Source: Chrysoperla carnea
Taxonomy: Eukaryota; Arthropoda; Insecta; Neuroptera; Chrysopidae
Reading direction: 5' to 3'
Assembly: GCF_905475395.1 (NCBI RefSeq)
Contig: NC_058341.1
Location: 37,153,501 to 37,217,500 of the forward strand
Length of the DNA: 64,000 nt
Part shown: positions 22,833-34,965 of the stretch, in pieces
How positions within the stretch are numbered: position 1 is the stretch's first letter
Layout: the number at the start of each line of letters is the position of its first letter
Translations under genes and position numbers: made by a program
Notes under the pieces: generated by a model
Database searches by the model: none
Told to the model about the DNA's origin: nothing
Seen by the model: only the letters and a program-made list of their open reading frames with translations

Positions 22833-24839
22833 ATGGCGTGTCTTGATTGTTGGGAACTAACCGAATTGGGACCACCACCAAATTCCATAGAATTTTTACC
22901 ACCGCCGCCGTTACCAGCATTTTTACAACGTGTACCAGCTATAGAATCATTATTACAACATATTAAGGGTGGTAATATAAGTCAATCACCATGTGCAGAA
23001 CAATTATGTGATCGATGGTTTCTGGGATCAATTGGTGGCAGTGGTAATGTACTCGGAATTGGAAGCAGTTCTGGACGAGGTGCGGACACACATCCTGGCG
23101 GTGAATATGTAGACATACCCGAACAGGGTGCGTCCAAATCACATTGAGATAAATTGTAATACAAAAGAAATTCAAACTATTTGTATTTTTTTTAATGGAC
23201 TGCACCCCAAACTAATTGAAGTTTTGGTACAGCATACGTAATTTCATTGCCAAAATTTCTGTGTTTTCAAATATGTTTTCAAATGCACCTCAAAATGCAC
23301 TTATTTTGTGTTTCATTTTTAATTGTATTGATGCAAAACAATTCAAATTCATTTTTAGAATGGGGCAAAGGATCTTCAATTGGTGAAGGAGAAGTGTCAG
23401 ATACGTGGTTATTGGTGTTGATTGGATGTAGTATCGGAGTTCTTTTACTTGGAGCAGTTCTTGCACTGTTCTTGTTGCGATGTAGAGAGTAAGTTTCTTT
23501 TATAATAATTTTAAACATAGGGTGGTTCAGTTGAAATGAGCTTGTCGTTATTAACGATATTTGTAATACTTAGGCTTTATGCTTACGCGAGCATATCCTC
23601 TTCTATCTATTGGAAAAATCATTTTGATGTGTGTCGCATTTAAGATGATGACACCCTCATATTTTCGTTATTTATTGGAATATCGATTTGAAATTTTGCA
23701 CAGTCGTACAGTCGACAATGGGTCACATTTTTTAAGATACTTAACCGAAATCAGAATTTAAACTCAGCCTACTACAAATTGGCAAATAGGGCCGATATAA
23801 TATTTAATCTAGCGTCATAAATGGTTAGAAATATGACAACTTAAAAAGACACGCTGTATAAGGGCATCATAGCCACAGAATTTTATTGGACAAGTTATTT
23901 ACCCGTATATTGACCGTATTTGTGATATTATTCGCGATCAATTGTTGAGCTTTCTTGTAACTACCAACTGAGTCACCCTTATAAAAGTAGCATTTTTAGA
24001 ACATTCGGATAGCTCACCTAAACAGTTCTCGTAATTTTATCCTTCACAGAGTAATATTACTGGCTCATCGCCAACACCATCAGGCGAAAGCAACAATATC
24101 CCATAATCATACGGCACATATTGAACATTGCCCTCAACATCCACCTGGAACACAATTAAAATTGCCACGTGGAGCAGAAACAGTTTTATATCCATCACAT
24201 ACCTTACAAAATGGACATCATGCTGATAATCGATTATTATGGGCTGCATTAACACCACGTGGTGGAACGCAACATTACATTTCAGAAAATTATCCACAAG
24301 GATTTATGGAAGAATATGGTACTCCAACCGAGGTGGATAATACATACGAAACAATTGAAAATTACATACCAACAGTAACAAATGCAACAATTTTAGCACC
24401 AGTGATACAGTTTAAAAATAATTTTAAAACAAAAGAATTTAATTTATCAACAGAAAAATCTAGTTTTGATAATTCAGGATTTTTCGATTACGATTATGAG
24501 GATCCAACACCATTGATTGAAAGTTATCAATTAAATGATATTGAAAATCATGATCCGAATCCATACGCAGAAGTAGAAATTGGAAATTTACATCAAATAA
24601 ATACGTTAGGTTCGACGTTACGGCGAGCATCACAAATTCGTCCAAGAATTAGTTCACCAACACGAATAGAAAATCCAAATTTACCACCATTAAACTTAAA
24701 TCCACATTCAGCGGGCTATGTTAGTTCTGTGCACTCAGTTCACTCGATTCATCGTGGAAATGGTATAAACACAAATGGAACATTACGTCGAGGTACAATG
24801 TCTCGAAGAGGTAGCGATGTAAGTACATTTGGTAAATAA
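22833..24839 (+). CDS. single-pass membrane protein, unidentified, three exons
   Basis: Exons 22833-23127, 23359-23488 and 24050-24839 join in phase, with GT donors GTGCGT and GTAAGT and AG acceptors, to give 404 residues. Residues 1-98 start MACLDCWELTELG, then hold a proline-rich stretch (PPPPLP, about 23-28) and Gly/Ser-rich sequence. One strongly hydrophobic segment spans about 115-138 (WLLVLIGCSIGVLLLGAV) and is followed by basic RCR. The long tail (139-404) is rich in His, Asn and Pro, has a YETIENY tyrosine motif and ends in Arg/Ser-rich TLRRGTMSRRGS. No signal peptide is visible, so topology is open. A good acceptor at 22818 implies an upstream exon, probably 5' UTR, but possibly coding. 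I do not recognise the family; the continuous frame across three exons supports a real gene. Confidence 0.8.
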
Positions 24840-24873
24840 ACTGTTAACTTTTATTTGTTCTTATTTTTTGTTT

Positions 24874-24879
24874 ATTAAA
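24874..24879 (+). terminator. candidate polyadenylation signal (ATTAAA)
   Basis: ATTAAA lies 35 bases after the stop codon of the membrane-protein gene, the first signal-like hexamer on that strand. Confidence 0.4.
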
Positions 24880-25678
24880 GAGTTTCGTGATGTTTTTATG
24901 TAGATTCAGTAGATAATTTATTTCAATTCTTCATTCTTCTCTTAATCAATAAGTCATTTTTTTAGGAATTGTTCAGAGGTAACGAGACATTTCGCAAAAA
25001 TCATTTTTAAACAACTTTGACGCGCTGTAAAATCCGGTGAAACGTTTCAAAAAAATAAAAATACTTGGTGATAACTGTATTCCATAATAGAAAGAGGTAA
25101 AGCATAACCTCTCCAGCCGCAGAAAAAAAGATAATTTTTATCGTTTATAATCAGTTTAAAATTGAATATTTGGACCAATTACAACTCTATTAAATGTCCT
25201 AAGTTAATTGGACCAAGTACTCAATTTTGTACTTGTTTAAAAACGGGATGAGACAAGTTTTTTTTTTAAATTATGAAAGATTAAGAAGCAAAAAGTTTTC
25301 ACTTTGTGAAAATTGTGAAGAAAGACGAAAAACAGTCAGTGATTCAATCACAAAACTCTTTAATTTAAGATATTTTATACATTATTTATTTATAAAAAAT
25401 TACGTGAAATGTTTTTAAAAAAAATCGTCAAATTACATGCTTTCACTATGAACAAAAAATTTGTAATGTTCAAAGCTAATTTTTATTTAATTTTGCTGAG
25501 CTGGCGGGATCTGGGGAGGTGTGCATTCATCATATTTTAATTTATAATTTGTAGTAAATGCATGTTTTGGTATTTTAAAAGTCGTTAATAAAAATGAAAA
25601 ATGTGTAGAATTTGATGTTACTCATAATAATGCATTTTCACTATTTAATGTTTTATCAAATTTTCAACGCTCTTAACA

Positions 25679-25814
25679 TGCCATGCACGAAAGTACTTTG
25701 CTACGAAAACAACAACGAAAAATTTATTTCAAGTTCAAAACTCTTAATACAATTCAAAAACAACAACTAGACTTAGCGCCGTTTTCTTCAAGGAAAGTGC
25801 TTTCGTACATGGCA
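25679..25814. mobile_element. short inverted-repeat element (MITE-like)
   Basis: TGCCATGCACGAAAGTACTT at the left is the near-perfect inverse of AAGTGCTTTCGTACATGGCA at the right (two mismatches over 20). The 136-bp element has no coding capacity, and no convincing target-site duplication was found. Confidence 0.6.
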
Positions 25815-26830
25815 AGTATTTGTCCTAAATAAATGTATTAATCTAATATTTAAAGCTCCACAATTCTAGATCCCACCAATAAATTATAAAGTCATTCTAG
25901 ACGATTTTCCAAAATATAAGTGGAAGATATTGTTATGGCGATTATTTTTTTCAACATTTCATACACATTTTAAGTCTGTGATTACTTTCAAATTACTTAA
26001 ATATTTTTACTCAATTTTTGTAAATATAAAATCCAGTTTAATTTTTAATATTCATTTTCAAAACTGAATTATAAATTATAATTTTTATAATTCTTCACAA
26101 AACTTATAAGCTTTTACACATACTTAGGTATAAGTATTGTAGATGTTACGGTTAATATGTGATGAAATAAAGATGTCGTGCTCGTGGTTTATAAAAGAAA
26201 TTTTATAAGTCTATCGATTAAAAAAAATATTCTACCCAAAGGCTAGAAAATAAATTATTGGAAAATGTAAATAAATATTACTTAATCCATCGATTTTGTT
26301 TTGATATTTATTCTTTGGGCGATTCACGCACAAAAAAAAAGCGTCACGTTCTGTTTCTTGAAAAATACGCAATATTTGCAGGCACGTAACATTGTCACTC
26401 TTTGCCTTTTTGAGCTCTACCTAAGACCTCCCTTTAAGGGTAAAGAAATGAGCTGGAAAACGCGCTATTCCAATAAGAGTCGCAGTCTCGTCATGGCAAC
26501 TAAAATTCAAAACTTTTTGTAAAAGCAAGAAGGCTACTCGCTGAGCGGCCTTGACGCTGTTCGCTGCTCGCTCGTCATGCCTTTTTTCTGAATATTGTTC
26601 TGACGCTTTTATGAATATTGTCAGGATAAACATTGAACTTTTTTCCTTCTACAAATATTCTTGAATTTCCCATTTCCATTACAACATTTTGAGTCGTCAT
26701 CTTTTGTTTAGTGTAAATTTTGCCTATTAGCCGTAACAAAAGCACTGAAGGCTATCTAAACTATTAACTCCCAAAATTAAAATTAAATAGTGGTCAATAT
26801 ATTAAAATAATCTATTGATAAGAAAATAAA

Positions 26831-27104
26831 TTAGTGCTGCCGCAAGAAATGAAAGAGTGAGACAAGCCGAAAAACTAAGTGATTTATTCATTACATCTGA
26901 GTTATTAGCACAGATGAGCGGAATGCAGCATTGTGCTTTCAATTAGTTGAATTAACATAAATTAAAGGCACGTCCATCGGGGAAAGAAAGAGGGATAATA
27001 GTTTAATTTGAAAAGTCTAATTTAAAAACTACATTCATTCTGTTTCCGATTGGAACACAAAACGAGGCTATACAAAGAATATTATAGTCTTGCGGCAACA
27101 CTAA
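26831..27104. mobile_element. short inverted-repeat element (MITE-like)
   Basis: A 17-bp terminal inverted repeat with one mismatch: TTAGTGCTGCCGCAAGA (26831-26847) and TCTTGCGGCAACACTAA (27088-27104). The 274-bp interior is non-coding. The superfamily is not clear. Confidence 0.65.
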
Positions 27105-27502
27105 TATAAATTTATAATGATAAAATTTAATACTTTCATATTTGTTTCTAAAATTGAAATAAGTATTCACTAATATTATTAAATCTAGTCTTAAATAATT
27201 TTTTTTTTAATATACCACTTAAGCTTTAACTCTAAGGAGTTTTCGATATAATTTATAATTATTATAGAGATAATCTAGTCAACTAAGTAGATATAGAAAT
27301 TTTTTATTTGAAATTATTTATTTATTTAAAAACTATTTATGATGAGTGAAATTCTAGTCAAAATAAATCATCAGCTAAATGCCAAAGATACTTTTACAAA
27401 ATACTTATTACTATTTAAATTTAAAAAGCATCTTTTAATATTTAAGGATTATAATTCATAAGTATAGAAATAAGAAAATATTTTCTTCCTTCATACAGAA
27501 TT

Positions 27503-27673
27503 AATAACTCTCTTTTTGCACGGTTTTCCGTGCGACAAACGGTAATTAACTATTAACGTGTTACAAGTAAATTTGTCACACCAAAGAATACAGATCTGTA
27601 TTCGTTGGTCACCCGTAATGGATAATTAGCTATTTGTCATTACATGGAAAATCGTACAAAAAGCGAGAATTAA
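27503..27673. mobile_element. hairpin MITE
   Basis: The whole 170-bp stretch is an imperfect palindrome. Outer arms are AACTCTCTTTTTGCACGG and an inverted TCTCGCTTTTTGTACGAT-like copy, and the centre is a perfect 18-bp palindrome GAATACAGATCTGTATTC at 27586-27603. It is non-coding and its family is unknown. Confidence 0.65.
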
Positions 27674-28870
27674 CCCTGCAGTCGTAAAGAAAATTAGCTT
27701 ATAAAATTCGTGCGGATTGTCTATTTCACACACACTTAAATGTGGTACTCTGGTGGTACTCATCTGAAATAAAGTAGATCTCATTTGAAAAAAAATGGCT
27801 TCGTTTAGCTGAATAGACCGCTCAATAATAAAATGAAGTGTTTATATAGTCAAGAAAAACACGATCGTTCACTCTAAGAGCCTTTTACGGTTAAACCTAG
27901 CCATAATATTCAAACATAACCTTATCTGTGTAAGTGTTCTTTTCTTGCGTCAATTTAACAATTTTCGTTGAAATAACGGAAGCCGTTAAATTGTCACAGA
28001 AGAACACAGCCCTTAATAATAAGATTATAAAAATTGTAATTTTAAAAGAAAATTCAAGATGCATAAAAATTCAACAGAGATATGTTATGAAAACACGTAA
28101 TATTATCTCTGTCTGTAAATGTATTTTCTTTAAGTAAAATAATTAGAAATTTGTGCAAATGATAAGCCTAAATCAATGCGTAAATTTCTTAGTCACTATA
28201 ATTATAATTGCACATAAAAACTATTGTAGTAAGTTAACATAATAATATAATAAAGCTTAAGAATTTTTTTTTATTAAAAAATTTTAGCATTAAGTAATAA
28301 TTTATATATATTTAAATAATTTATTTAAAGTTTGCATATAATAAAATTGTACGATAATATGTATAACAATTTACATGAATAAATGTCACTGAAATTTACT
28401 ATGCATTTCGTAACTTCGCTTCTAGATAAATCCACTCTGACTAATGGATCAGGTATACTTTTTTGATTAAAGTTGACACCAATAGATAACTTGTCAATTA
28501 TGTAAGTATAGACAAATTTTCTTACCAAAAGAAATTTTCGATAAAAACCTCTTAAGAGGGTAATAATACGGATCGTTCAACGAGAATACCAAAAGCGCAG
28601 ATTAACAGAGAGAGGAAAATCACGTTTTTTAAATGGAACGGAGGATCGATTAGTAGCTAGTTGAAAGAATTTTTCAAAGCAAATACAACGGATATTAAAA
28701 AATTCACTACGAATTTTTTTTTCGCGTACTAACGCTGATTTTAAAGTAGTCCCTAATGTTTTTCGATCATTTTTGCACGATCATTTTACTCTGAAAGCTA
28801 AAACCAAATCGAGTGAGTATCCAGTCTGGTTTTCTAAATCAGATGGCAAGTAGATTATCTTTCCCGGTAA

Positions 28871-29036
28871 GATTAGGTAAATTTGCACTTTAGCGACCCT
28901 TAGCGAAAGAAAAACTGTTAATTTTTCACCAGCTCTGACAACGGATTCGTAATCTACGTATAAAATGTTTAATTTGTTTTCCTGCGGTGTTCTAGGAACA
29001 ATTTTAAGAAGGATCGCTAAAGTGCAAAATTTAATC
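28871..29036. mobile_element. short inverted-repeat element (MITE-like)
   Basis: Ends are inverted copies built on GATTA and TTTGCACTTTAGCGA (left about 28871-28896; right about 29012-29036), enclosing about 115 bp. An 89-codon frame on the minus strand spans it but has no family resemblance. Confidence 0.5.
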
Positions 29037-29138
29037 AAAAGAGTATACAACAGGCTTTATTATTCTATGATTACAACTTAAATATAAAACCCAACTAATC
29101 AGGTTATATTATTCTAAACTAAGTATAATTATTTTAAA

Positions 29139-29687
29139 CAAGTGAAAACAAACAATTGACTGAGTTAACTGTTGAAATACCATGCATAGACAGTGTTGAT
29201 TACTCTATCACATTACACATACATACATATCACACATACGTAACTGATATCCCCATTTAATACATACTAAACAATTTACGCCTAATTGCGCCCTCACGGG
29301 TAAACAGTGATGTTTAAGAAAAAATGTTTATTTTTTTATAAGGAAGGTTTTTTTCATTTAAACTTTTGTTCTATCTCTAACGGTTTACAAGATGGGTCCT
29401 AGGGACCCATAGATCAAGGCCCAATTGCCCTATGTTGCTCATTTACGAACTTGACCTCACTTTTTACGTCCTGAGTACGCTGTAAAAATCTTTTTTCGTT
29501 TTTGAGTTATCGTGTTGGCAGACAGACGGATAGACGGACAGACGGACAGACAACCGAAAATGGACTAATTAGGTGATTTTATGAACACCTATACCAAAAT
29601 TTTGTTCATAGCATTAATATTTTTAAGCGTTACAAACTTGGGACTAAACTTAGTATACCTTGCATATTACATATATGCATGGTATAA
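29139..29687 (-). repeat. dispersed 530-bp repeat (copy 5, full length)
   Basis: A near full-length copy in reverse orientation. Read on the minus strand it begins ATACCATGCATATATGTAAT, continues through TATACTAAGTTTAGTCCC and the GTCTGTC tract, and ends CACTGTCTATGCATGGTATT then AACTCAGTCAATTGTTTG. It lies about 270 bp upstream of UFL1, so it may border the promoter region. Confidence 0.85.
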
Positions 29688-29955
29688 AATATAAACAAAA
29701 CTAAGAAAGATTGTATGCATATTCTATGATTGATACACAACTTTAATATTATAGACACAAACCATCAAGTAACTATTTACATGACATCTGTGTGTAAGTA
29801 ATACAAGTATAAATGCCAATTAGTTGCATACGTCACTTTTTCTACAGAGTGTTGATGAACTTAAATGTCACTCAAGTAGGTAGAAGACACATTTTTTACG
29901 AAACGAAAACAAATAACAGCTGTTTCTGTAAAACTTTGAATAAAATTTGTAAAAA

Positions 29956-32900
29956 ATGTCATCAGATTGGGAAGAAGTCAAACGTTTAGCTGCTGACTTG
30001 CAAAAAGCTCAGCTAAGTTCTACTCTACAAAGGTAAACATAATTTATTCATGCAAAAATTTTAGGCTAGAAACCCAATTTTTATAAATATTACTTAATTT
30101 TTATCGAATATTTTTAGATTATCGGAACGAAACTGTGTAGAAATAATTACACACTTAATAAAACATAAATACATTGAAGTTCTATTTTCAAATGATGGTA
30201 AAGAGTATATTACACCAGATTATTTAATACAAGAGATGTGTGGCGAGTTATTCGTTCACGGTGGTCGAATAAACATGACTGAATTATCCAAAATTTTACG
30301 TGTAGATTTGAACCAAATCATGAATTACTCAAAAGAAATTTTAAAACGAAAGGACGTCCATCTAGTTTTGAATCAATTAATTGATGATACATATATTAGT
30401 CGAATAGCCGAAGAAATTAACGAAAAATTGAATCAAAGTGGAAAAATTTCGATTAATGATTTAACAATGCATTTCGATTTGCCAGCTGAATTCTTACAAC
30501 AACAAGTTTTCGCAAAGCATTTAGGAACTTTAATTCAAGGGAAACAGGATCCACATGATCCAAACTTGTATTATACAGAAGCATTTGCAGCTCGAGCTAA
30601 AGCTAAAATACGTGGTGCATTAGCTGCTTTAACAAAACCAACACCTATCACGGCCATATTGAATCAGTGTGGCTTGCAGGATACGACTTTTTTCTTGTTA
30701 TTTGATCAAATTGGAGCTGCAGGATCGGTTACCAGCAAACAAAGTACGGGACAATATATACCGCATATTTATTCGAAATCACAGGTTAGAATTTTGATAA
30801 CAAGTAAATTTCTAATAATTACATACCCATTTCTTGGCAGAATAAACTTAAATGAATTCGATCTCCATATATTTTTTCGCTTCATTAATTTTGCTTCCAT
30901 AAGTTTTAGTTTAAAATAATGCTGTAAAATTTATTGTCAAATATGCTTTCTAAAATAGACCTAACGAAGTTTCCAAATCTAATGTTTCTTTTATTACGAA
31001 AGACATAGAAAACGAAACGTCTCAAAACAGAGTAGTATTTCAAACCTAAATTATTTTATCACGAAAGACAAGGAAAACGAAACGTCTCAAAATCTAGCCG
31101 TATTTATCGCAAATATTGTTAGAAACAAACTCAAGTTTTGAATAATCACTAATTTTACATCCCTAACCGCAACCATTGATTGAATAAAATGTGAAATACT
31201 GTTTTCATTCAATATTTGCAAAAAAGTTTTTTCTGATGTATATGTAAATCACAATTTAATCTCCTTTCCATTTTTCTGATTTTGACGTTTGGGATAATTC
31301 ATTTCGTATAACTGAGTTTGAACTAATAACGAAATACAAAAACAAAATATTATTTAATTTTTAAATATTGTGGTTTTTAATTACACCCTCGCCAGCAAAT
31401 ATTATCTTAAGTCAACATTCGAATATTTGTTACAAATATATATTGTTTATTTAAAATCGACAATATTATTATAAATAAAATATTGCCTAATTTAATATAC
31501 ATAGATCTTATCTATAAATTTTAATAAATTAATAGACCTGCTTGAAGAATTATATAATTCAAATTCTATATAGTAGTCTAGACCAAGAATATTTGAAGAT
31601 TTTGATGATCATGTGATAATGACCTATAGACACGACAAAAGTGCAGCGTTTTTAAATAACGTCAAATCGAATAAAGTTCACGTATAATGTTATCATTTTG
31701 TTTTATAGACACGTATTTTAAGATAAATTAATCAAAATTGGTACCACAAAGGTGTCTATTCATTATCTTATGTCTGTGTTCTTCAAAAACTATGACTTTA
31801 AATATTTACAGAATGGTACCATAATTATGCCATGTATTAATTTTTATGCGTATTAAAAGTCTCCAAGATAATTTAATTAACTTTGTTTTTTAATTGATTT
31901 GATTAAACTTGTGAGATTTTTGATTCCATTAATGACTGTGTGGAAAACAAAACAAAATCATTAAATTATAGTTTGAAAATTAACTCCCTATCCAATGTTT
32001 CGATTCATTTCAGCATGCAGATTGTAAGAAAGGTGGAATTAAGGTGCTCCATTTTCTCTCTTGTGCTACGGAAAGAACTGAAAAGTATTTAAAGACTTCC
32101 TCGTTGATAATATTTTGAAAAATTCGTTTTCTATTTTTCAGGCCCTTACTCTTACTTAGCCATTCGTAGACTTTATGCTAATAATTTTTGTCAGCCTTAT
32201 TGTATCCATTTATATAAAGCCGACAAAATCGAAGTAGTTCCGAAAAAATTCGACATGTTAACCACGCTTGGAAATTTTTTCTGATTTTAATACCGCCCTC
32301 TTCAAGATAAAAGCGAGAAAATATATAGAACTTATAAGGCGATGCACATATTGCAAATGATTCCGTAGCGCTATTAAGAGATACCTTTAGTGAATGCATT
32401 AGTTTGTTGAAAAAGTTATTTTAACCGATTTCCTCGCAAACCATAAACCCTCTAAGCTTCGTCCATTTCCTTCCTTAGACTATACAATTTTTTTCATTTA
32501 ATTCATTAATTTTCATTTTCAGTCGGATTGGGTGCAAAATTTCTATCGACAAAATCGTTATATAGAATTTGATGCTTTATCACGTCTTGGAATATCAGAT
32601 CCAAAAAATTATATTAAACGACAATTACCAAATGAGAAATTAACGGTATTGAATTCATGTGTTGTGTCACAAGTAATTATTGATCAAATTGATGGTGCCA
32701 TTGAAGAATGTATTGCCAGCAAAACATGTTTAGATGTTCAAACAATTCTTCCATCTATTTTTAATGATGACGATATATCAATGATTATAGAATCAGTCAT
32801 GACACCATCACGTAAAAATTTAACTATGGTTTTAGGTTATTGTGTATTGAGTACGGCTTACATTGAACTATTAAGTGTTCCGTGCGAGGGACTTTGTGAA

Positions 32901-34925
32901 GAACGTGCCAAACTTGCTGTAGAATCGGGTAAAATTTTACATTTTCAAAATTTTTCTTATTATCGTACCCTCCTTTTTCGTGTTTGTTCTCTCGTTACGT
33001 AAAAACTTCATCAAGTAATCTTTTACAGGTACATATCAACAATATCAAGCCGAAAAACAACTTGCCTCTCGGCACGGTGGCGATAGTGTAAACGAAAACG
33101 ATTCTAAAGTCGATAAACGTGATGAAAGACGTAAAAAAGCTGCAGGTGGTAAAAGTGGTGGTGGAACTCAAGGGCGAGAAACAAAAACAAAATCAACGAA
33201 AAAACATCAACGTGGTAAACAACAACATATATCAAATGATAGTGACGATGAAGTATCAACAAAGAAAAATACTACTCTAGAATTGATTACTGTTGCCGAT
33301 ATTGAAAAAATAATTGAGCCTCAATTAGAAGAGGAAGGAATTTCTGATTTATTAAATGAAATTAGCACGTATTTACAAGAAAAATTAAATCCTAAAGCTT
33401 TTGAAATAGCCACAAAATTATATGTAAGCACCACACAAAATAAAGCTTCAGAGCGTCGTCAAAATCATGCTTCATTACAAGATCGATTGAATGCGTTACT
33501 GACTGATGTTCGATTATTTGAAAAAGGTGCTAAATTATTCTCTGCCGATATCCAGCAACAACTCCATAAATATTTGCTTAAATCAATTTGTACGGATTTT
33601 GTAAATGAAATTGTTTTATACGTAGCTAGTGAATACGACTTAAATGTTAATAACGTATCAACACCTTTAACGAATGAACAACGAACTAAAATCGTTAATG
33701 ATACACCGACTGATATTCGTTCTACGTTACAAGCATTGTTAAAAACGTTATCAAATTCAAGTATTGAAGAATTTTTAGAGGCAGCTGAAGATTCATTACC
33801 GGTTTGTAGTATGATTTTAAAGAAAGTTGATAAGAAAAAAGATCGTTTACTTGTACTCAATCATCGCCATAGTTTACAACAACAATTGGAACAATGCAAT
33901 GATCCGGCATTAGTTTTACATTTAACAACGTTAATTTTATTTGAAACAACCACACAAAATATGTTGCATGCAAGTGGACGCCATGTTTTTGCGATTATTC
34001 AATTTTTAAAACAACATTTAAATGACGAAGATATAAAGCAATTGTCCCATTATCATGGTGAGTGTAATTTTTTGGATTCTGTTACGTAGTTCTTATAATT
34101 TAAGGATATTTATTTGTCTTTTTAGAAAAAGATCTTAATTTTTCGTTGGGTATATGGGTCCAGTCAGATCTTGTACGTTTTCATTTGAATTTTAATTATA
34201 CTTCTAATTGAGTCAAAGGTTTTGAGAGCAATTGGAACAATAAATTTTCTATAATGATAATAGGGTATTTTACTCTGTATGAGAAAAAACTCTAAAAATA
34301 TATTATTGAAATACCTTAGGCAAAAAGAAATCGGAAAATATCAGTTTTAGCCCATAAAATAACAAAAGAAATTTTAAAATTCAATTCAAAATTTTCTGTT
34401 TTTTTAATGTTTTTAACATCATGGAATAGTAGCCGCCATGTCATTACGCCATACGGCTGTGTAAACTACAACGTTTACTGACGTCATTTTACTTGCTAAA
34501 TTTGAAAATGTAAAATTTAAATTCATATTTATGGGATCTTTCGATTGAATAAAAATGAGGTACTTATGTGACAATCGGCATATGGGCAACAAAGGGTTAA
34601 ATTATTCCGTCATCTTTAACTCAATTGTCTTTAAGTTACTATCGTTGGATAGATCTTTTAGAAAATAATGGAAAGTTTTTGATAATTTCTCTTTTCAGAT
34701 TAATATTGCGTGAGATAGCAAAATTTCCAGCAATTTGATAACGTTTACCTATTATTAAACATTACTATAACGGATATTTATTTATTTTCAGATTTAGTAA
34801 CACAATATTTAGCTGGATCAGCAGATAAAGAAGCCATTGGAACGGAATTGAATACAAAAATTTCAAATATTAAAAACATTGCATTGTCATTTAAAAAATC
34901 AACATCGTCTTCAAATGACAAATAA
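29956..34925 (+). CDS. UFL1: E3 UFM1-protein ligase 1 (UFL1)
   Basis: UFL1 transfers the ubiquitin-like protein UFM1 from its E2 (UFC1) to targets, acting at the ER with DDRGK1 and CDK5RAP3. Five exons join in phase: 29956-30032, 30118-30784, 32523-32928, 33029-34057, 34792-34925, giving 770 residues (human UFL1 is 794). The N-terminus (SSDWEEVKRLAADLQKAQLS then RLSERNCVEIITHLI) is the conserved helix and first winged-helix region that pairs with DDRGK1. GKEYITPDYL, TEAFAARAKAKIRGALAAL (about residues 188-206) and FYRQNRYIEFDALSRLGI (about 254-271) are typical. Residues about 405-455 are a Lys/Gly-rich disordered linker (DERRKKAAGG). The C-terminal half has IRLFEKG-like VRLFEKGAKLFSADIQ and DPALVLHLTTLILFE. 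UFL1 has no RING or HECT domain, consistent with a scaffold-type E3. No damage is seen. Confidence 0.97.
30996..31091 (+). repeat. short direct repeat in UFL1 intron 2
   Basis: Two near-identical 31-bp units containing GAAAACGAAACGTCTCAAAA lie 65 bp apart (30996-31026 and 31061-31091) inside the 1.74-kb second intron of UFL1. No function is apparent. Confidence 0.6.
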
Positions 34926-34959
34926 TTTTGTAAACAATATACTTGTGTTGTTTTTTATG

Positions 34960-34965
34960 AATAAA
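34960..34965 (+). terminator. polyadenylation signal of UFL1
   Basis: AATAAA occurs 35 bases past the UFL1 stop codon, in an overlapping run AATAAATAAATAAA, followed by a TTGTTTTATTGTG downstream element. Confidence 0.7.

Larger units (their letters stand above)
24880..29138. other. gene-free intergenic region with short inverted-repeat elements
   Basis: No supported gene. Four short inverted-repeat elements are listed individually; the remainder is AT-rich with no recognisable coding signal. Confidence 0.5.

Noticed and set aside
24037-24297. 86-codon minus-strand frame
   Set aside because: It is antisense to exon 3 of the membrane-protein gene and crosses its splice acceptor.
28781-29050. 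89-codon minus-strand frame as a gene
   Set aside because: It spans a short inverted-repeat element, and no family resemblance or splice context was seen.
33465-33860. 131-codon minus-strand frame
   Set aside because: It is antisense to UFL1 exon 4, whose + strand translation matches UFL1 throughout; the antisense peptide has no family features.
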